Notes: a model not told the origin generated them from the letters alone. DNA of 64,000 nucleotides from Anoxynatronum sibiricum (GCF_039414295.1 NZ_JBCITM010000008.1:118895-182894); one strand, 5' to 3'; shown: positions 24,878 to 33,733, counted from the first letter of the stretch. Made by a program: numbers and translations.

Positions 24878-24928
24878 AAAGCCGCTGACTGCGGCTTTTC
24901 AATGAATAGGTAGCAGGGAATAGTGAAC
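24878..24928 (+). terminator. Terminator followed by repeat fragment
   Basis: AAAGCCGC pairs with GCGGCTTT around TGACT, followed by TTC (24878-24900). Right behind it, AATGAATAGGTAGCAGGGAA and TAGTGAAC (24901-24928) match the core of the dispersed noncoding repeat. The terminator may be partial, since the CotH gene starts 70 bases on without a clear promoter. Confidence 0.6.
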
Positions 24929-24970
24929 CAAAAGTGTCGTGAAAATGGAATGCGGAATGAGGAATGACCC

Positions 24971-27055
24971 ATGAGATCCACCGGTTCCACTAAAAATCGA
25001 ATGATGCTGTTCATCCTGGCGGCAGCGGCCATGATTCTGATTGCCGCTGCCGTTTTTCTCTTACCTGAATCTCCGCCGGAAGACACCATCGAAAACCACA
25101 CCCTGGTGCCTCCTGTCTTTTCCCATACCACCGGGGTTTACAACAGCCCAATGACCCTGACCCTGTCGGCACAGGCGGAGACCACCATCCACTACACTCT
25201 GGATGGCAGCCTGCCCACCACCGAATCTCCTGTATACCGAGAACCCCTGGTGCTGGAGGCAGATGACACCCCGGTGCTAATGCAGATTCCCACCACCTCC
25301 GACGAGCTCTACCCTGAATGGGGTTACGACCGGTACCAATGGATGCCCCCTGAGGGCCGGTGGGTACGTCACCCGGTGGTGCGGGCCATGGCAGTGAATG
25401 AGGAAGGGGAGACCAGCCCTGTGGTTGGTCACACCTATTTAATGGGCAGCGATGCCCTGCCGACGGCTTCGCCTGTCGCCGGTGACCCGGCCATGCCCGC
25501 GGTGCTCCTCATCACCGACCCTGCAGGCTTTTTTGATGACGAAACCGGCATTTACGTGCCCGGCGACATTTTCACCCAGTGGCGGCAGGAAAATCCGGAA
25601 GCCCGGGTGCTGGGAAACTCCCCTGCCAATTACCTGGAGCGGGGACGAGACTGGGAACGCCCGGCCCATGTCACCCTGCTGGAACCCGACGGTACCCCTG
25701 CCTTTACCCAGCAGATTGGGGTACGCATCCACGGCGGCTTCACCCGGGCCTGGGCCCAGAAAAACCTGCGCCTCTACGCCCGGGACAGCTACGACACCGC
25801 CAGCTGGTTTGACTACCCGATTTTTCCCGGGCACACCCGCACCGGCGACGGCACCGCCATGACCCGCTACAAACGCCTGTTGCTGCGCAACTCCGGCAAC
25901 GACTGGTCCCACTCCCTCTTTCGGGATGCCCTGATTCACCGCCTGGTGAACCCCCTGCGGGTGGACAGCCAGGCGGTGCGCCCCACAGTGGTTTACCTCA
26001 ACGGGGAATACTGGGGCATTCACCACCTGCGGGAAAGGCTTGACGAATACTATCTGGGAGAACATTACAACATCGCCCCTGAAGACCTGGTGCTCGTCAA
26101 CGAACGGGACTGGGAGGCTGAAGTGGGAACAGCAGTGGACATCGAAGAGTTCCAGCAGCACATGAGCCGCATCACCGGTTTTGCCCTCAGCGAAGAAGAG
26201 CGTTTTCAGCTGGCAGCCACCCTGATTGACATGGACCACTGGTACGACCACCTCGCCACTCAGCTTTACGCCGCCAACACTGACTGGATTTCCAACAACA
26301 TGCGGGTGTGGCGAAAGCGCACCACCGCTTACCAGCCCGATGCCCCCTACGGCCATGACGGCCGCTGGCGCTGGATTCTCTTTGATTTGGACTACGCCTT
26401 CGATTTTCTGGGTTACGGCTATGAGACCCATGACACTGTCAGCTGGCTGGCGGAAGAATCAGCGCTTTTTCACAAGCTTTCCCGCAGTGAAGCCTTCCGC
26501 AACGGTTTTTCCAGCCGTCTGGCCGACCTGCTGAACACCGTCTTCCGCACCACTCACGTGCAGTCAGAAGCCGACTTTTTCACCCGTCAGTTGGGGGAGG
26601 AAATGCCCCGAAACATTCACCGGTGGCCCCAGTACGGCGACATGGAAAGCTGGCACCGGGAAATTCAGGTGATCCATGACTATGCCGCCCTGCGGCCGGA
26701 TTACCTGCGGCAGCACACCGCCGCCTATTTTGGACTGCCAGGCAGTGTGCCTGTGGCATTGGATCTCCCCCTGACTCACCAGGGTGAAGTTACCATGAGC
26801 ACCCTCGCTGCTGCTGAGCTGGTGTCTTATCAGGATTCCGACGGCGTCTTCCGGGGAGAATGGTTTGCCGGCGTTCCCCTGCATCTCACCGCCACCCCGG
26901 CGGCTGGCTGGCAGTTCAGCCATTGGGAAATCAGTGGTGGCGGCCTCACCCCTGGCAGCGAACTCACCGCCGGCAGTCTCAATGACTCCGCCATCACCTT
27001 GACACCCCAGAACCCTTCCCAGCCGCTGACACTGCGTCCGGTTTTTCGCCAATAG
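24971..27055 (+). CDS. CotH kinase family protein with chitobiase-like domain
   Basis: A 694-residue exported or membrane-anchored protein. An N-terminal helix (MLFILAAAAMILIAAAVFLL) is followed by a chitobiase/HEX C-terminal-like beta domain (TIHYTLDGSLPTTESPVY, about 70-90). A CotH spore-coat protein kinase domain comes next: IGVRIHGGFTRAWAQKNLRL, RYKRLLLRNSGNDWSHSLFRD, TVVYLNGEYWGIHHLRERLDE, NNMRVWRKRT and WRWILFDLDYAFDF with the metal-binding Asp pair. A C-terminal Ig-like segment ends GWQFSHWEISGGG. CotH kinases phosphorylate secreted or coat proteins; the partner here is unknown. GAGG lies 8 bases before the ATG. It closes the VTC-DUF4956 module. Confidence 0.88.
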   Translation: MRSTGSTKNRMMLFILAAAAMILIAAAVFLLPESPPEDTIENHTLVPPVFSHTTGVYNSPMTLTLSAQAETTIHYTLDGSLPTTESPVYREPLVLEADDTPVLMQIPTTSDELYPEWGYDRYQWMPPEGRWVRHPVVRAMAVNEEGETSPVVGHTYLMGSDALPTASPVAGDPAMPAVLLITDPAGFFDDETGIYVPGDIFTQWRQENPEARVLGNSPANYLERGRDWERPAHVTLLEPDGTPAFTQQIGVRIHGGFTRAWAQKNLRLYARDSYDTASWFDYPIFPGHTRTGDGTAMTRYKRLLLRNSGNDWSHSLFRDALIHRLVNPLRVDSQAVRPTVVYLNGEYWGIHHLRERLDEYYLGEHYNIAPEDLVLVNERDWEAEVGTAVDIEEFQQHMSRITGFALSEEERFQLAATLIDMDHWYDHLATQLYAANTDWISNNMRVWRKRTTAYQPDAPYGHDGRWRWILFDLDYAFDFLGYGYETHDTVSWLAEESALFHKLSRSEAFRNGFSSRLADLLNTVFRTTHVQSEADFFTRQLGEEMPRNIHRWPQYGDMESWHREIQVIHDYAALRPDYLRQHTAAYFGLPGSVPVALDLPLTHQGEVTMSTLAAAELVSYQDSDGVFRGEWFAGVPLHLTATPAAGWQFSHWEISGGGLTPGSELTAGSLNDSAITLTPQNPSQPLTLRPVFRQ

Positions 27056-27114
27056 ATCTCCTGCTGCCTTTCACCAGATTTTCTGACTTCATCCCAATTT
27101 ATCTATTGTCCGCC

Positions 27115-27247
27115 ATGCCGCTGATAGCGGCATATCAGACTGTAGACAACATATGATGAAGACAAGGATTTGGTAAATTGGAGTCAGTTGCCCTGGCTAA
27201 ATCCCTTTGTCTTCATCCTCATACGCCGCTGATAGCGGCATTTTTTT
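27115..27247 (+). ncRNA. Three-hairpin element ending in terminator
   Basis: ATGCCGCTGATAGCGGCAT at 27115-27133 and GCCGCTGATAGCGGCA plus seven T at 27225-27247 are two copies of the same hairpin; the second is a strong terminator for the CotH transcript. Between them lies a long imperfect inverted repeat: GATGAAGACAAGGATTTGG (27154-27172) against CTAAATCCCTTTGTCTTCAT (27197-27216). The whole could be the structured tail of the mRNA or an independent small RNA. No promoter was found directly before it. Confidence 0.5.
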
Positions 27248-27249
27248 GT

Positions 27250-27375
27250 GGCTAATGAAATAGCATGTGAAGTAAACGATGGATAGCGCTTTCGTAATGG
27301 TTTCAAGCTTTTTATTCACTATTCCCTGTCACCTGTTCACTGCAAAACCCTATTACCTGTTCACTACAAAACTGC
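27250..27375 (-). repeat. Dispersed noncoding repeat, copy B (inverted)
   Basis: Read on the minus strand this stretch has GTGAACAGGTAATAGGG, CAGTGAACAGGTGACAGGG, AATAGTGAATAAAAAGCTTG, AAACCATTACG, AAGCGCTATCCATCG and CATGCTATTTC, in the same order as copies A and C. The doubled GTGAACAGGT unit is shared with copy C. Confidence 0.75.
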
Positions 27376-27408
27376 TGCAGATAGTTTTGTTCTTGCATTG
27401 ACAGACAG

Positions 27409-27438
27409 TTGACAGGTTTCTGCGGGCTGCGTTATACT
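27409..27438 (+). promoter_or_regulatory. Promoter of ATPase gene
   Basis: TTGACA (27409-27414) and TATACT (27433-27438) with an 18-base spacer form a good promoter about 195 bases before the ATPase start. The leader that follows is AT-rich with short repeats (TCTAATAATCG, and TTTTGATAAGAAAGAT twice near 27550-27590). I recognise no riboswitch in it. Confidence 0.7.
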
Positions 27439-27632
27439 AAAATTGCAAGCTTTAGAATCATAATTATAATAATCGCAATTCTAATAATCGTGATTCTAAT
27501 AATTCGAGTTCTCATAAAATGCATTTGGTATGCAGGGTTTGCCCCCGGCAATTTTGATAAGAAAGATCGTTGCAATTTCGATAAGAAAGATGGTTTGCGA
27601 TGCTTTAAGAGACGAGATCGGGAGGTGCGGAC

Positions 27633-29060
27633 ATGTTTATCGGAAGAAAAGAAGAGCTGGACTTTTTAGAAGCTGCTTACGCCAGCGAAAAAGCGGAACT
27701 GGTGGTGCTTTATGGAAGACGTCGTATCGGCAAAACCGAAACCCTTCATGCCTTTTGCAAGGAGAAACCCCACTGCTTTTATACCTGTACGGAATACACT
27801 GATTTGCAACAGCTGAGAGCCTTTAGCTCCCGCATTCTCACCCAGCAGCACCCGGCGGCGGCTTATGTCGATACCTTCGCCGACTGGGAACAGGCTTTTT
27901 CTGCCATCACCCAACTGCCCGGCACAGAAAAAAAACTTCTTATTATTGATGAGTTTCCTTATATGGTAAAAAACAATCATGAGATTCCCTCCATACTTCA
28001 GAAGCTGTGGGACCAGCAGCTGAAAGAGGAAAATGTCATGATTGTTCTCTGTGGAAGTGCCATGGCATTTATTGAAAAAGAAATCCTGGCTGAAAAAAAT
28101 CCCCTTTATGGACGGGCCACAGGGATCTTAAAAATGAAAGAGTTGGACTTTTACGAGGCCATTCAATTTTTTCCCCATTTTTCTCCTGAATCCCAGGTGG
28201 CCGCCTATGGAATCCTGGGAGGCATTCCCCATTATCTGAAACAGTTTGATGACAGGCTGACCCTGGAGGAAAACATTCTCAAACATATCTTCACCCGGGG
28301 AAGTATTCTCTACAGTGAGATTGAGTTTCTCCTTCGCCAGGAGCTGCGGGAAACGACCGTTTACAATACCATCATTGAGGCCATTGCCCTTGGCAATACC
28401 GGACTGAATGGCATCCATCAAAAAACCCAAATCGACAAGAGCAAACTCTCTGTCTATTTAAAGAATCTGTTGGATTTGCACATCATCTACCGGGAATTTC
28501 CCACCGTCTCCAGCCCAAAGGACCAGGCCAACGTTCAACGCGGCCTGTACCAATTGTCGGATCATTATTTTCGCTTCTGGTACGCCTTTGTTTTCCCTTA
28601 CTTTTCCGAGCTGGAAGCTGGCAGCGGCCATCAGATTTACCAACAAGTTGTTGCACCCTCTCTCAATGACTTTGTTTCAAAAAGTTTCGAGAAAGCCTGC
28701 CTGTTCTATCTCCGCCACTTAAATAAAAGTAACCGCTTGCCATTCACCTTTGTACGGGCAGGTCGCTGGTGGCACAAAAATCAGGAAATTGATTTGCTGG
28801 CCTTTGACCTGGATCGACAACACTGGTTGTTGGGAGAATGCAAGTATCGTAATCAACCGATGACATTGTCCAATTTTCTCCAGTTGCAGCAGAAGGGAAG
28901 TTCCGCTACTGCTGGAAAAGCTGTCAGTTCCGAAAATGTTTACTACTACCTCTTCTCAAAAAACGGTTTTTCTGAAGACCTGATCCGCATGTCACAGAAC
29001 ACCCCACACCTGCATCTAATAGACCTGCCCCAACTTCTCAATCATTCACCGGCACCCTGA
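27633..29060 (+). CDS. Archaeal-type AAA ATPase with DUF234 nuclease-like tail
   Basis: A 475-residue STAND/archaeal-ATPase family protein. It begins MFIGRKEELDFLEAAY, has Walker A GRRRIGKTE, Walker B KLLIIDEFPYM and the sensor motif VLCGSAMAFI. A winged-helix region follows (about 255-300), then a DUF234-like C terminus with FVRAGRWWHKNQEIDLLAFD and WLLGECKYRNQPM, a PD-(D/E)XK-type pattern with Glu-x-Lys replaced by Glu-Cys-Lys. The family is common in archaea and clostridia and of unknown function, possibly defence-linked. GGAGG stands 7 bases before the ATG. Its 3' end overlaps that of the convergent CotH/LTD gene by 19 bases. Confidence 0.88.
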   Translation: MFIGRKEELDFLEAAYASEKAELVVLYGRRRIGKTETLHAFCKEKPHCFYTCTEYTDLQQLRAFSSRILTQQHPAAAYVDTFADWEQAFSAITQLPGTEKKLLIIDEFPYMVKNNHEIPSILQKLWDQQLKEENVMIVLCGSAMAFIEKEILAEKNPLYGRATGILKMKELDFYEAIQFFPHFSPESQVAAYGILGGIPHYLKQFDDRLTLEENILKHIFTRGSILYSEIEFLLRQELRETTVYNTIIEAIALGNTGLNGIHQKTQIDKSKLSVYLKNLLDLHIIYREFPTVSSPKDQANVQRGLYQLSDHYFRFWYAFVFPYFSELEAGSGHQIYQQVVAPSLNDFVSKSFEKACLFYLRHLNKSNRLPFTFVRAGRWWHKNQEIDLLAFDLDRQHWLLGECKYRNQPMTLSNFLQLQQKGSSATAGKAVSSENVYYYLFSKNGFSEDLIRMSQNTPHLHLIDLPQLLNHSPAP

Positions 29061-32000
29061 AAGACAGGGGCCAGATAAAGGGGCCGGTTCCCCGGCACCA
29101 GAGTCAGAGTTGCCGCCAACGGTTCATCCGGCGCCACCGCTGCCTCCCCCACCACTTCAGGCAAGCGGACTGCCGGAATCCCCTGGTGGATGCCACCTGC
29201 TTCTCCGCTGACAAAATCCTCCAATGCTTTCACATCTTCAAAGGCGTACCATTCTTTTATGGAGCGACCATCACCCGACACCACCGCCAGCTCCAGGGGA
29301 ACACCCTGAAAGTAGGTGCCCTGCCAGATAAGGGCGCCTTTTTCAGCTGTCCCGTCACTGCTGGCAATACTTGCGTTAACTGCAGGGCTGCCCATGGTTC
29401 CGGCCATCGCTCCCGGCGTTTCACGGGTAAGGGGATGGCCTCCAAGAGTGATATGCCCTTCCTCTGGAAGCACCACCGTCACCCGGGTCAGCCCTGGCAG
29501 CTCAAAGGTTTCCATCACATGCTGGCGCACATCGTTGGGACGCTGCCGGGCGAAGGTTTCCATCACATTGTAGCCCACGCCACCAAAGCCCCAGCGCTGG
29601 CGGTGTTCCGCCATTTCAGGCATGATGACTGCCTGCATTTCCGCCAGCATCTCCAGCGTCCGCCGGGGATGAAAGGTGGTGTTCAGGTGGTGGGCAAAGG
29701 TGTTGATGAAGTCCTGACGAAAACCTTCATTTTCCAGGAGCTTACGGAACATCACCGTGCTCCATTCCGGATTGCTCCATTCTTCATGACCTTCCAGCCC
29801 CATGGCATAGGCCAGGGTGTTGTGGGTGTAAGCCTGAAGGCCGCCGGCAAAGCCAAAACCGTGATCGGTGTCGTAAAGCATCCACCGCCATCGCCCATCG
29901 TGACCAACGGGAAGATGGCCTTGATCGGCTCCATCAACCTGATTGGCTTCAGTAGCTTCAGTTGCTTCAGTTGCTTCACCATCACTGGCACCAATGGGTT
30001 CAGTGCGTTTCCGCCAGATGCGCACATTCTGAAGGGGCCAGTCGGTATTTCGAAAGAAAATCTGACTGATATAGTAGTCTCGGAAGTTTTCCAGATCCAT
30101 GCGGGCCGCCACATGGGCCATGTTGGCATCACGGGTCATGTCTTCATTGCGAATAAACTGGCGCAGGGCCAAAAAAGCCACCCGGTCACCGGCACGGCCT
30201 TCATCCACCTGGGCGCCGTCGCCCAGAATCACCACATCCTCTTGCGCCACGCCGTAATGACTCTCAATGAAATTGGCGTCAAAGCGTTCCCGCAGGTTGA
30301 TAATGCCCCAGTACTCCCCATTGACAAAGTGAACCACCGGCCGGTAGGCCTGGGTGTCCAGGTTCAGGTGTGCCACCAACCGCTGCATGTAGGGATCCCG
30401 CAGGTAGGTGCGGTAAAAGTCGTTGCCTGCATTGCGCAGCAGCAGCCGGTTGAAGTCGGTGATGAACCGGTTGGCATCTCCCTGGGCAGTGAGGCCGGGA
30501 AACACGGGATACACAATGCGGTTGTTTTCATGATAGTCGTGCCGGGGGTACAGCCGCAGGGGTTTTTGGGGGTAGCTGCGTCCCCACCCCCCATGAATGC
30601 GGATGCCCATGTCCTGGGCAAAGCCCAGCGTGCCGTCGGTTTCATAGAAGGCCACGTGGGCAGGCTGCTCCCACTCATGACCCCGCTGGGTGTAGTTGGC
30701 GGGGGTATCACCGTCGGGAACCGCCTCAGGGCGGGCTTCCTGCCAGGTCTCATAGTGACTGCCCGCCACGTAAATTCCCCTGTTCACATCAAAAAGGTGG
30801 GCCGGGTCTGTGACCACGGACACCACCGGCAAAGAGTAGCGTTCCCACCCGGTTGGGTCTACCCAGTAGGTATGGGTGACCACGGGGCTGCGCCGACCAT
30901 CTTCAGTGACCGCCACGGCCCGCACCACCTGCCCGGTGAAGTGTTCTTCCGGCACCGGTCGTGGCTGGGGAATGAACTGGGTGTTGATGCCTGCCAGATA
31001 AACCCCCTCCGCCGGCAGCCCTTCGCTGCCGGAAATGGCTGCTTTCGGCTGATCAACAGGCGCCTCCCTCAAGATCTCACTGGTTCGCTCACCGGTTATT
31101 TCGCCGGTTTGCTGACTGGTGCTTTCGCTGGCATATTCGCCGGTTTGCTGACTGGTGTTTTCGCTGGCATATTCGCCGGTGTTTTCATGGGCATTTCTGA
31201 TATGTATGCCCTTTTCACTGTACAGATGGGTTCGGGTAACCAGCGTGAGGGTTTCTCCGAAGGGATACTCCTGCCGCACCTGAAAGATGCTGCCCCCCGT
31301 ATTTTCCGGGTCAGGCACCGAGCCATCCAGGGTATAGTACAGCTTCACCCCTGGCTGGGAAGGGCTGAGATTCAGTTGAAAGGCTGCTTCATAAAACCCG
31401 CCCTGGTGGGAAAACACCGGAGGATCCAGGATGGTCATGTAGGAAACCCCCGCCTCGTTGCTGCTGCCAGGGGTGCTTTCCTGAAAAAGCTGCCAGTCTT
31501 CACCACCGTCGGTGCGCCGTCCCCAGGAAACGTCCCGGAGCATGGCCGCTGCCGGTGCCTGGTCAATAATCCGCACCCCGTCGGGAGCAGTTAGGGTCAG
31601 GGTTTCCCCTGATGCGCCGATGCGAAAGTTGGTGTGCAGCTGCCCCAGCGGGCTCACCTGATCTTTGCCGGAAGCCCAGATAAGTAAATACTCCCCGGGC
31701 TGGATTTCCCCCTGGGGAAACTCCCATTTCATGAGATGCAGCGAATCATCGGAAAGGTAAAAGCCGGTGAGATCCAGGGGCTGGCGACCAGTGTAGTAAA
31801 GCTCAATCCAGTCGGCGTAATCGCCATCCTCATCCCGCAGCACTGATCCGTTGGAGGCCATCACTTCATTGATGAACAGATGCCCCTGCACTCCGTCCCG
31901 TTCTGTCAGCAGCACCAGGCTAACCAGCAGCAAAGCCGCCAGCCCCAGGGCAACGGCAAGGGGAAGGGCCCGTTTTTTCCGATAAATCCGATACATTTGT

Positions 32001-32074
32001 TCTTCCAGTATGGTGAGCAGCAGCCGCCCCTTGTGGCGCCAATGCTGCTTTTCTTTGGAAACTGTTTCTTTCAT
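29042..32074 (-). CDS. Large CotH kinase protein with lamin-tail domain
   Basis: A 1010-residue exported protein. An N-terminal helix (ALPLAVALGLAALLLVSLVLL) is followed by a lamin-tail (LTD) domain (FINEVMASNGSVLRDEDGDY, WIELYYTG, GFYLSDD). Next comes a chitobiase-like domain (VKLYYTLDGSVPDPENTG), a Thr/Glu/Ser repeat region (TGEYASENTSQQ repeated twice with variants near residues 295-335), and the CotH kinase domain (GIRIHGGWGRSYPQKPLRLY, RLLLRNAGNDFYRTYLRD, VVHFVNGEYWGIINLRERFD, WRWMLYDTDHGFGF). A beta-rich C terminus follows. An insert of EATEATEATEA lies inside the kinase domain. It is a paralogue of the CotH gene at 24971. GGAG lies 8 bases before the ATG. Confidence 0.87.
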   Translation of the reverse strand: MKETVSKEKQHWRHKGRLLLTILEEQMYRIYRKKRALPLAVALGLAALLLVSLVLLTERDGVQGHLFINEVMASNGSVLRDEDGDYADWIELYYTGRQPLDLTGFYLSDDSLHLMKWEFPQGEIQPGEYLLIWASGKDQVSPLGQLHTNFRIGASGETLTLTAPDGVRIIDQAPAAAMLRDVSWGRRTDGGEDWQLFQESTPGSSNEAGVSYMTILDPPVFSHQGGFYEAAFQLNLSPSQPGVKLYYTLDGSVPDPENTGGSIFQVRQEYPFGETLTLVTRTHLYSEKGIHIRNAHENTGEYASENTSQQTGEYASESTSQQTGEITGERTSEILREAPVDQPKAAISGSEGLPAEGVYLAGINTQFIPQPRPVPEEHFTGQVVRAVAVTEDGRRSPVVTHTYWVDPTGWERYSLPVVSVVTDPAHLFDVNRGIYVAGSHYETWQEARPEAVPDGDTPANYTQRGHEWEQPAHVAFYETDGTLGFAQDMGIRIHGGWGRSYPQKPLRLYPRHDYHENNRIVYPVFPGLTAQGDANRFITDFNRLLLRNAGNDFYRTYLRDPYMQRLVAHLNLDTQAYRPVVHFVNGEYWGIINLRERFDANFIESHYGVAQEDVVILGDGAQVDEGRAGDRVAFLALRQFIRNEDMTRDANMAHVAARMDLENFRDYYISQIFFRNTDWPLQNVRIWRKRTEPIGASDGEATEATEATEANQVDGADQGHLPVGHDGRWRWMLYDTDHGFGFAGGLQAYTHNTLAYAMGLEGHEEWSNPEWSTVMFRKLLENEGFRQDFINTFAHHLNTTFHPRRTLEMLAEMQAVIMPEMAEHRQRWGFGGVGYNVMETFARQRPNDVRQHVMETFELPGLTRVTVVLPEEGHITLGGHPLTRETPGAMAGTMGSPAVNASIASSDGTAEKGALIWQGTYFQGVPLELAVVSGDGRSIKEWYAFEDVKALEDFVSGEAGGIHQGIPAVRLPEVVGEAAVAPDEPLAATLTLVPGNRPLYLAPVFQGAGE

Positions 32075-32125
32075 TGATGCCTCTCCCTTACAGTGTGTTT
32101 TCCACCCTGTCTTTCTTTGTTTACC

Positions 32126-32671
32126 TTATTTGAAAGCGGTACGACGATGCCGGTAACGTCCAAGCCAGTAGCATAGGATGCCCGCGAGGGCTCCTGCCGT
32201 GTCCAGCACCACATCCGACACCTGCCCGCCACGCCCCGGCACATACAGCTGGTGCACCTCATCACTCACCGCATAGAGAAAGCAGATGAGGAGTGCCACC
32301 AGCGGCTGTGAAAGATGCCGATGCTTCCAACGATTCCAGGGATGCCTGGCATCTTCATTTCTGCCGGTGTACTGGGGGTCGCTGTGATGAAGGGCATTGC
32401 TCACCAGCAGCCCCAACACCATGTAGGCGAAGAAATGACCGCTTTTTCGAACAAACCGGTTCAGCTGCCAGGTCTCCATTCTCTCCACCAACCAGGGAAA
32501 GACCTGTTGCAGCACTGTCATCAATCGCTGGGTGATCCCGGTGCTCAATGCATTGGAGTCCACCGCCGGCTGAGCCGACAGGTAAAAAATAAGGGCCATC
32601 CAGGAGATGACCAAAGCCCATGAAATCACCGCCCGCCAGGGGACATTGGACATGTTCCGTTGTTTGATCAT
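32126..32671 (-). CDS. VanZ-like family membrane protein
   Basis: A 181-residue membrane protein with the VanZ pattern: ISWALVISWMALIFYLSAQP in helix 1, RFVRKSGHFFAYMVLGLL, and YAVSDEVHQLYVPGRGGQVSDVVLDTAGALAGI. VanZ-type proteins are linked to glycopeptide tolerance and other envelope tasks, but most are of unknown role. Its ATG overlaps the stop of the nucleotidyltransferase gene as ATGA, so it is translated with the HEPN/MNT pair. The large CotH gene lies about 50 bases downstream in the same direction. Confidence 0.87.
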   Translation of the reverse strand: MIKQRNMSNVPWRAVISWALVISWMALIFYLSAQPAVDSNALSTGITQRLMTVLQQVFPWLVERMETWQLNRFVRKSGHFFAYMVLGLLVSNALHHSDPQYTGRNEDARHPWNRWKHRHLSQPLVALLICFLYAVSDEVHQLYVPGRGGQVSDVVLDTAGALAGILCYWLGRYRHRRTAFK

Positions 32672-33099
32672 ATTTTTCGCTCACTTTTCCATGTGTGAGA
32701 TTGGTTTTTTATTTCATGCTCTTCCTTGTTTTTCCCTTCATTTTCATTTTCATAGTCATCTTCATCTTTATATTTATCCATCTTGTCACCTTTTTCGTAA
32801 ATCACAATACCCACCCGGCGAATGTGTTCTTTCAACGCCTCATGTTGAAGATGATCCCAAATCGACAAATCCACCCGATATGGAAGATTCAGTTCCTCCA
32901 TTTCCACTTTCAGCCGCAGCAGTAAGTCGAAATCCAGCAAAGGCCCTTCAATGGTCAAATCGATATCAGACCCCTGGTGGAAAGTGCCCATGGCCCTTGA
33001 GCCATAAAGAATGACACGACAAACTGCCCCTTCCTTTTGGAAGAGACGCCTCATCTGTCGAATCACTTGTTCATCAAGTCCGTAGGGCATGGGGCTCAT
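32668..33099 (-). CDS. MNT nucleotidyltransferase, antitoxin of HEPN/MNT pair
   Basis: A 143-residue minimal nucleotidyltransferase. The signature VILYGSRAMGTFHQGSDIDL carries the GS motif and the two metal-binding Asp; RVDLSIW gives the third acidic position. The C-terminal 40 residues are a charged low-complexity tail (DKMDKYKDEDDYENENEGK) not usual for the family. In MntA/HepT systems such enzymes neutralise the HEPN toxin, often by adding nucleotides to it. The start overlaps the HEPN stop (ATGA), and the stop overlaps the VanZ start. An internal Met three codons on is an alternative start. Confidence 0.85.
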   Translation of the reverse strand: MSPMPYGLDEQVIRQMRRLFQKEGAVCRVILYGSRAMGTFHQGSDIDLTIEGPLLDFDLLLRLKVEMEELNLPYRVDLSIWDHLQHEALKEHIRRVGIVIYEKGDKMDKYKDEDDYENENEGKNKEEHEIKNQSHTWKSERKI

Positions 33100-33563
33100 C
33101 CTTCATTGTCTAGCTTAACACTGCCTGATTCGTGGGTTGTTGCTTTTTCTCTGATGGCCAGGATATTCATTTTATCCTGAAGTTGCTGGAACTGAATGGC
33201 ATATGCACTGGTGATCTGGCGAATGATTTCGTCGGCAGTGGCTTCATCGTAGGTGTGACTTGACAAATTACGGCTTTGAATCATCTCCATCCACACCTGT
33301 CCATTCTCAATGAGTTTCAGTCCATAAGCCTCTCGAGTGGCATCTCTGGACCCAAAAATATCAACCGTTCCTCTGGCCTGCAAAAAATCTTTCAACGTTT
33401 TCCAGGCCAACTCATGGGTAAATTCAAAGGCTTGAATCAGTCCCTGTTTTTCAAGATGGCTTAAAGGCCGCTGCTGATGCAGCCGGACGCCTTCTTCCAG
33501 CTGCTTCAACGCTTTCTGAAAGCTATGCAGCCGTTGGACCCACCGAATATCCTGCTGTGACAT
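33096..33563 (-). CDS. HEPN domain toxin-like partner (HI0074 family)
   Basis: A 155-residue all-helical protein of the nucleotidyltransferase substrate-binding/HI0074 type. FEFTHELAWKTLKDFLQARG and FGSRDATREAYGLKLIENG are diagnostic. RNLSSHTYDEATADEI contains the R-x4-H motif of HEPN ribonucleases (RNLSSH). With the downstream MNT gene it forms a typical HEPN/MNT toxin-antitoxin pair, with HEPN first. The linkage to VanZ on the same transcript is unusual. The ribosome site is weak. Confidence 0.88.
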   Translation of the reverse strand: MSQQDIRWVQRLHSFQKALKQLEEGVRLHQQRPLSHLEKQGLIQAFEFTHELAWKTLKDFLQARGTVDIFGSRDATREAYGLKLIENGQVWMEMIQSRNLSSHTYDEATADEIIRQITSAYAIQFQQLQDKMNILAIREKATTHESGSVKLDNEG

Positions 33564-33648
33564 GGCTTATCCACTCCCCCCTTGGTTCTCCCTGTGATGC
33601 CTGGTTACTACCGACTATTGTACCATATTTTCCCCTTTCCTGATTTTC

Positions 33649-33733
33649 TTTCCACTAACCACTTTCCACTTTCCACTTTCTACCTTCCACTTTCCACTTT
33701 CCACTTTCTACCTTCCACTTTCCACCTTCCACA
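33649..33733. repeat. TTTCCAC heptamer array
   Basis: About eleven direct copies of TTTCCAC or close variants (TACCTTCCAC) follow one another with a 7-base period, in the gap between the HEPN gene and the Wadjet operon. The repeats are too short and have no spacers, so this is not CRISPR. It looks like a simple-sequence tract that could vary in length. Confidence 0.85.

Noticed and set aside
29186..31594. An 802-codon plus-strand open frame opposite the large CotH gene
   Set aside because: It lies wholly antisense to a gene with clear LTD, chitobiase-like and CotH domains, has no ribosome site and gives a Gly/His/Pro-rich product unlike real proteins. High GC at third positions explains the missing stops.
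33649..33733. Possible CRISPR array
   Set aside because: The unit is 7 bases with no spacers. The 10- and 12-base tandem arrays at 55631 and 58357 were rejected for the same reason. No cas genes are present.
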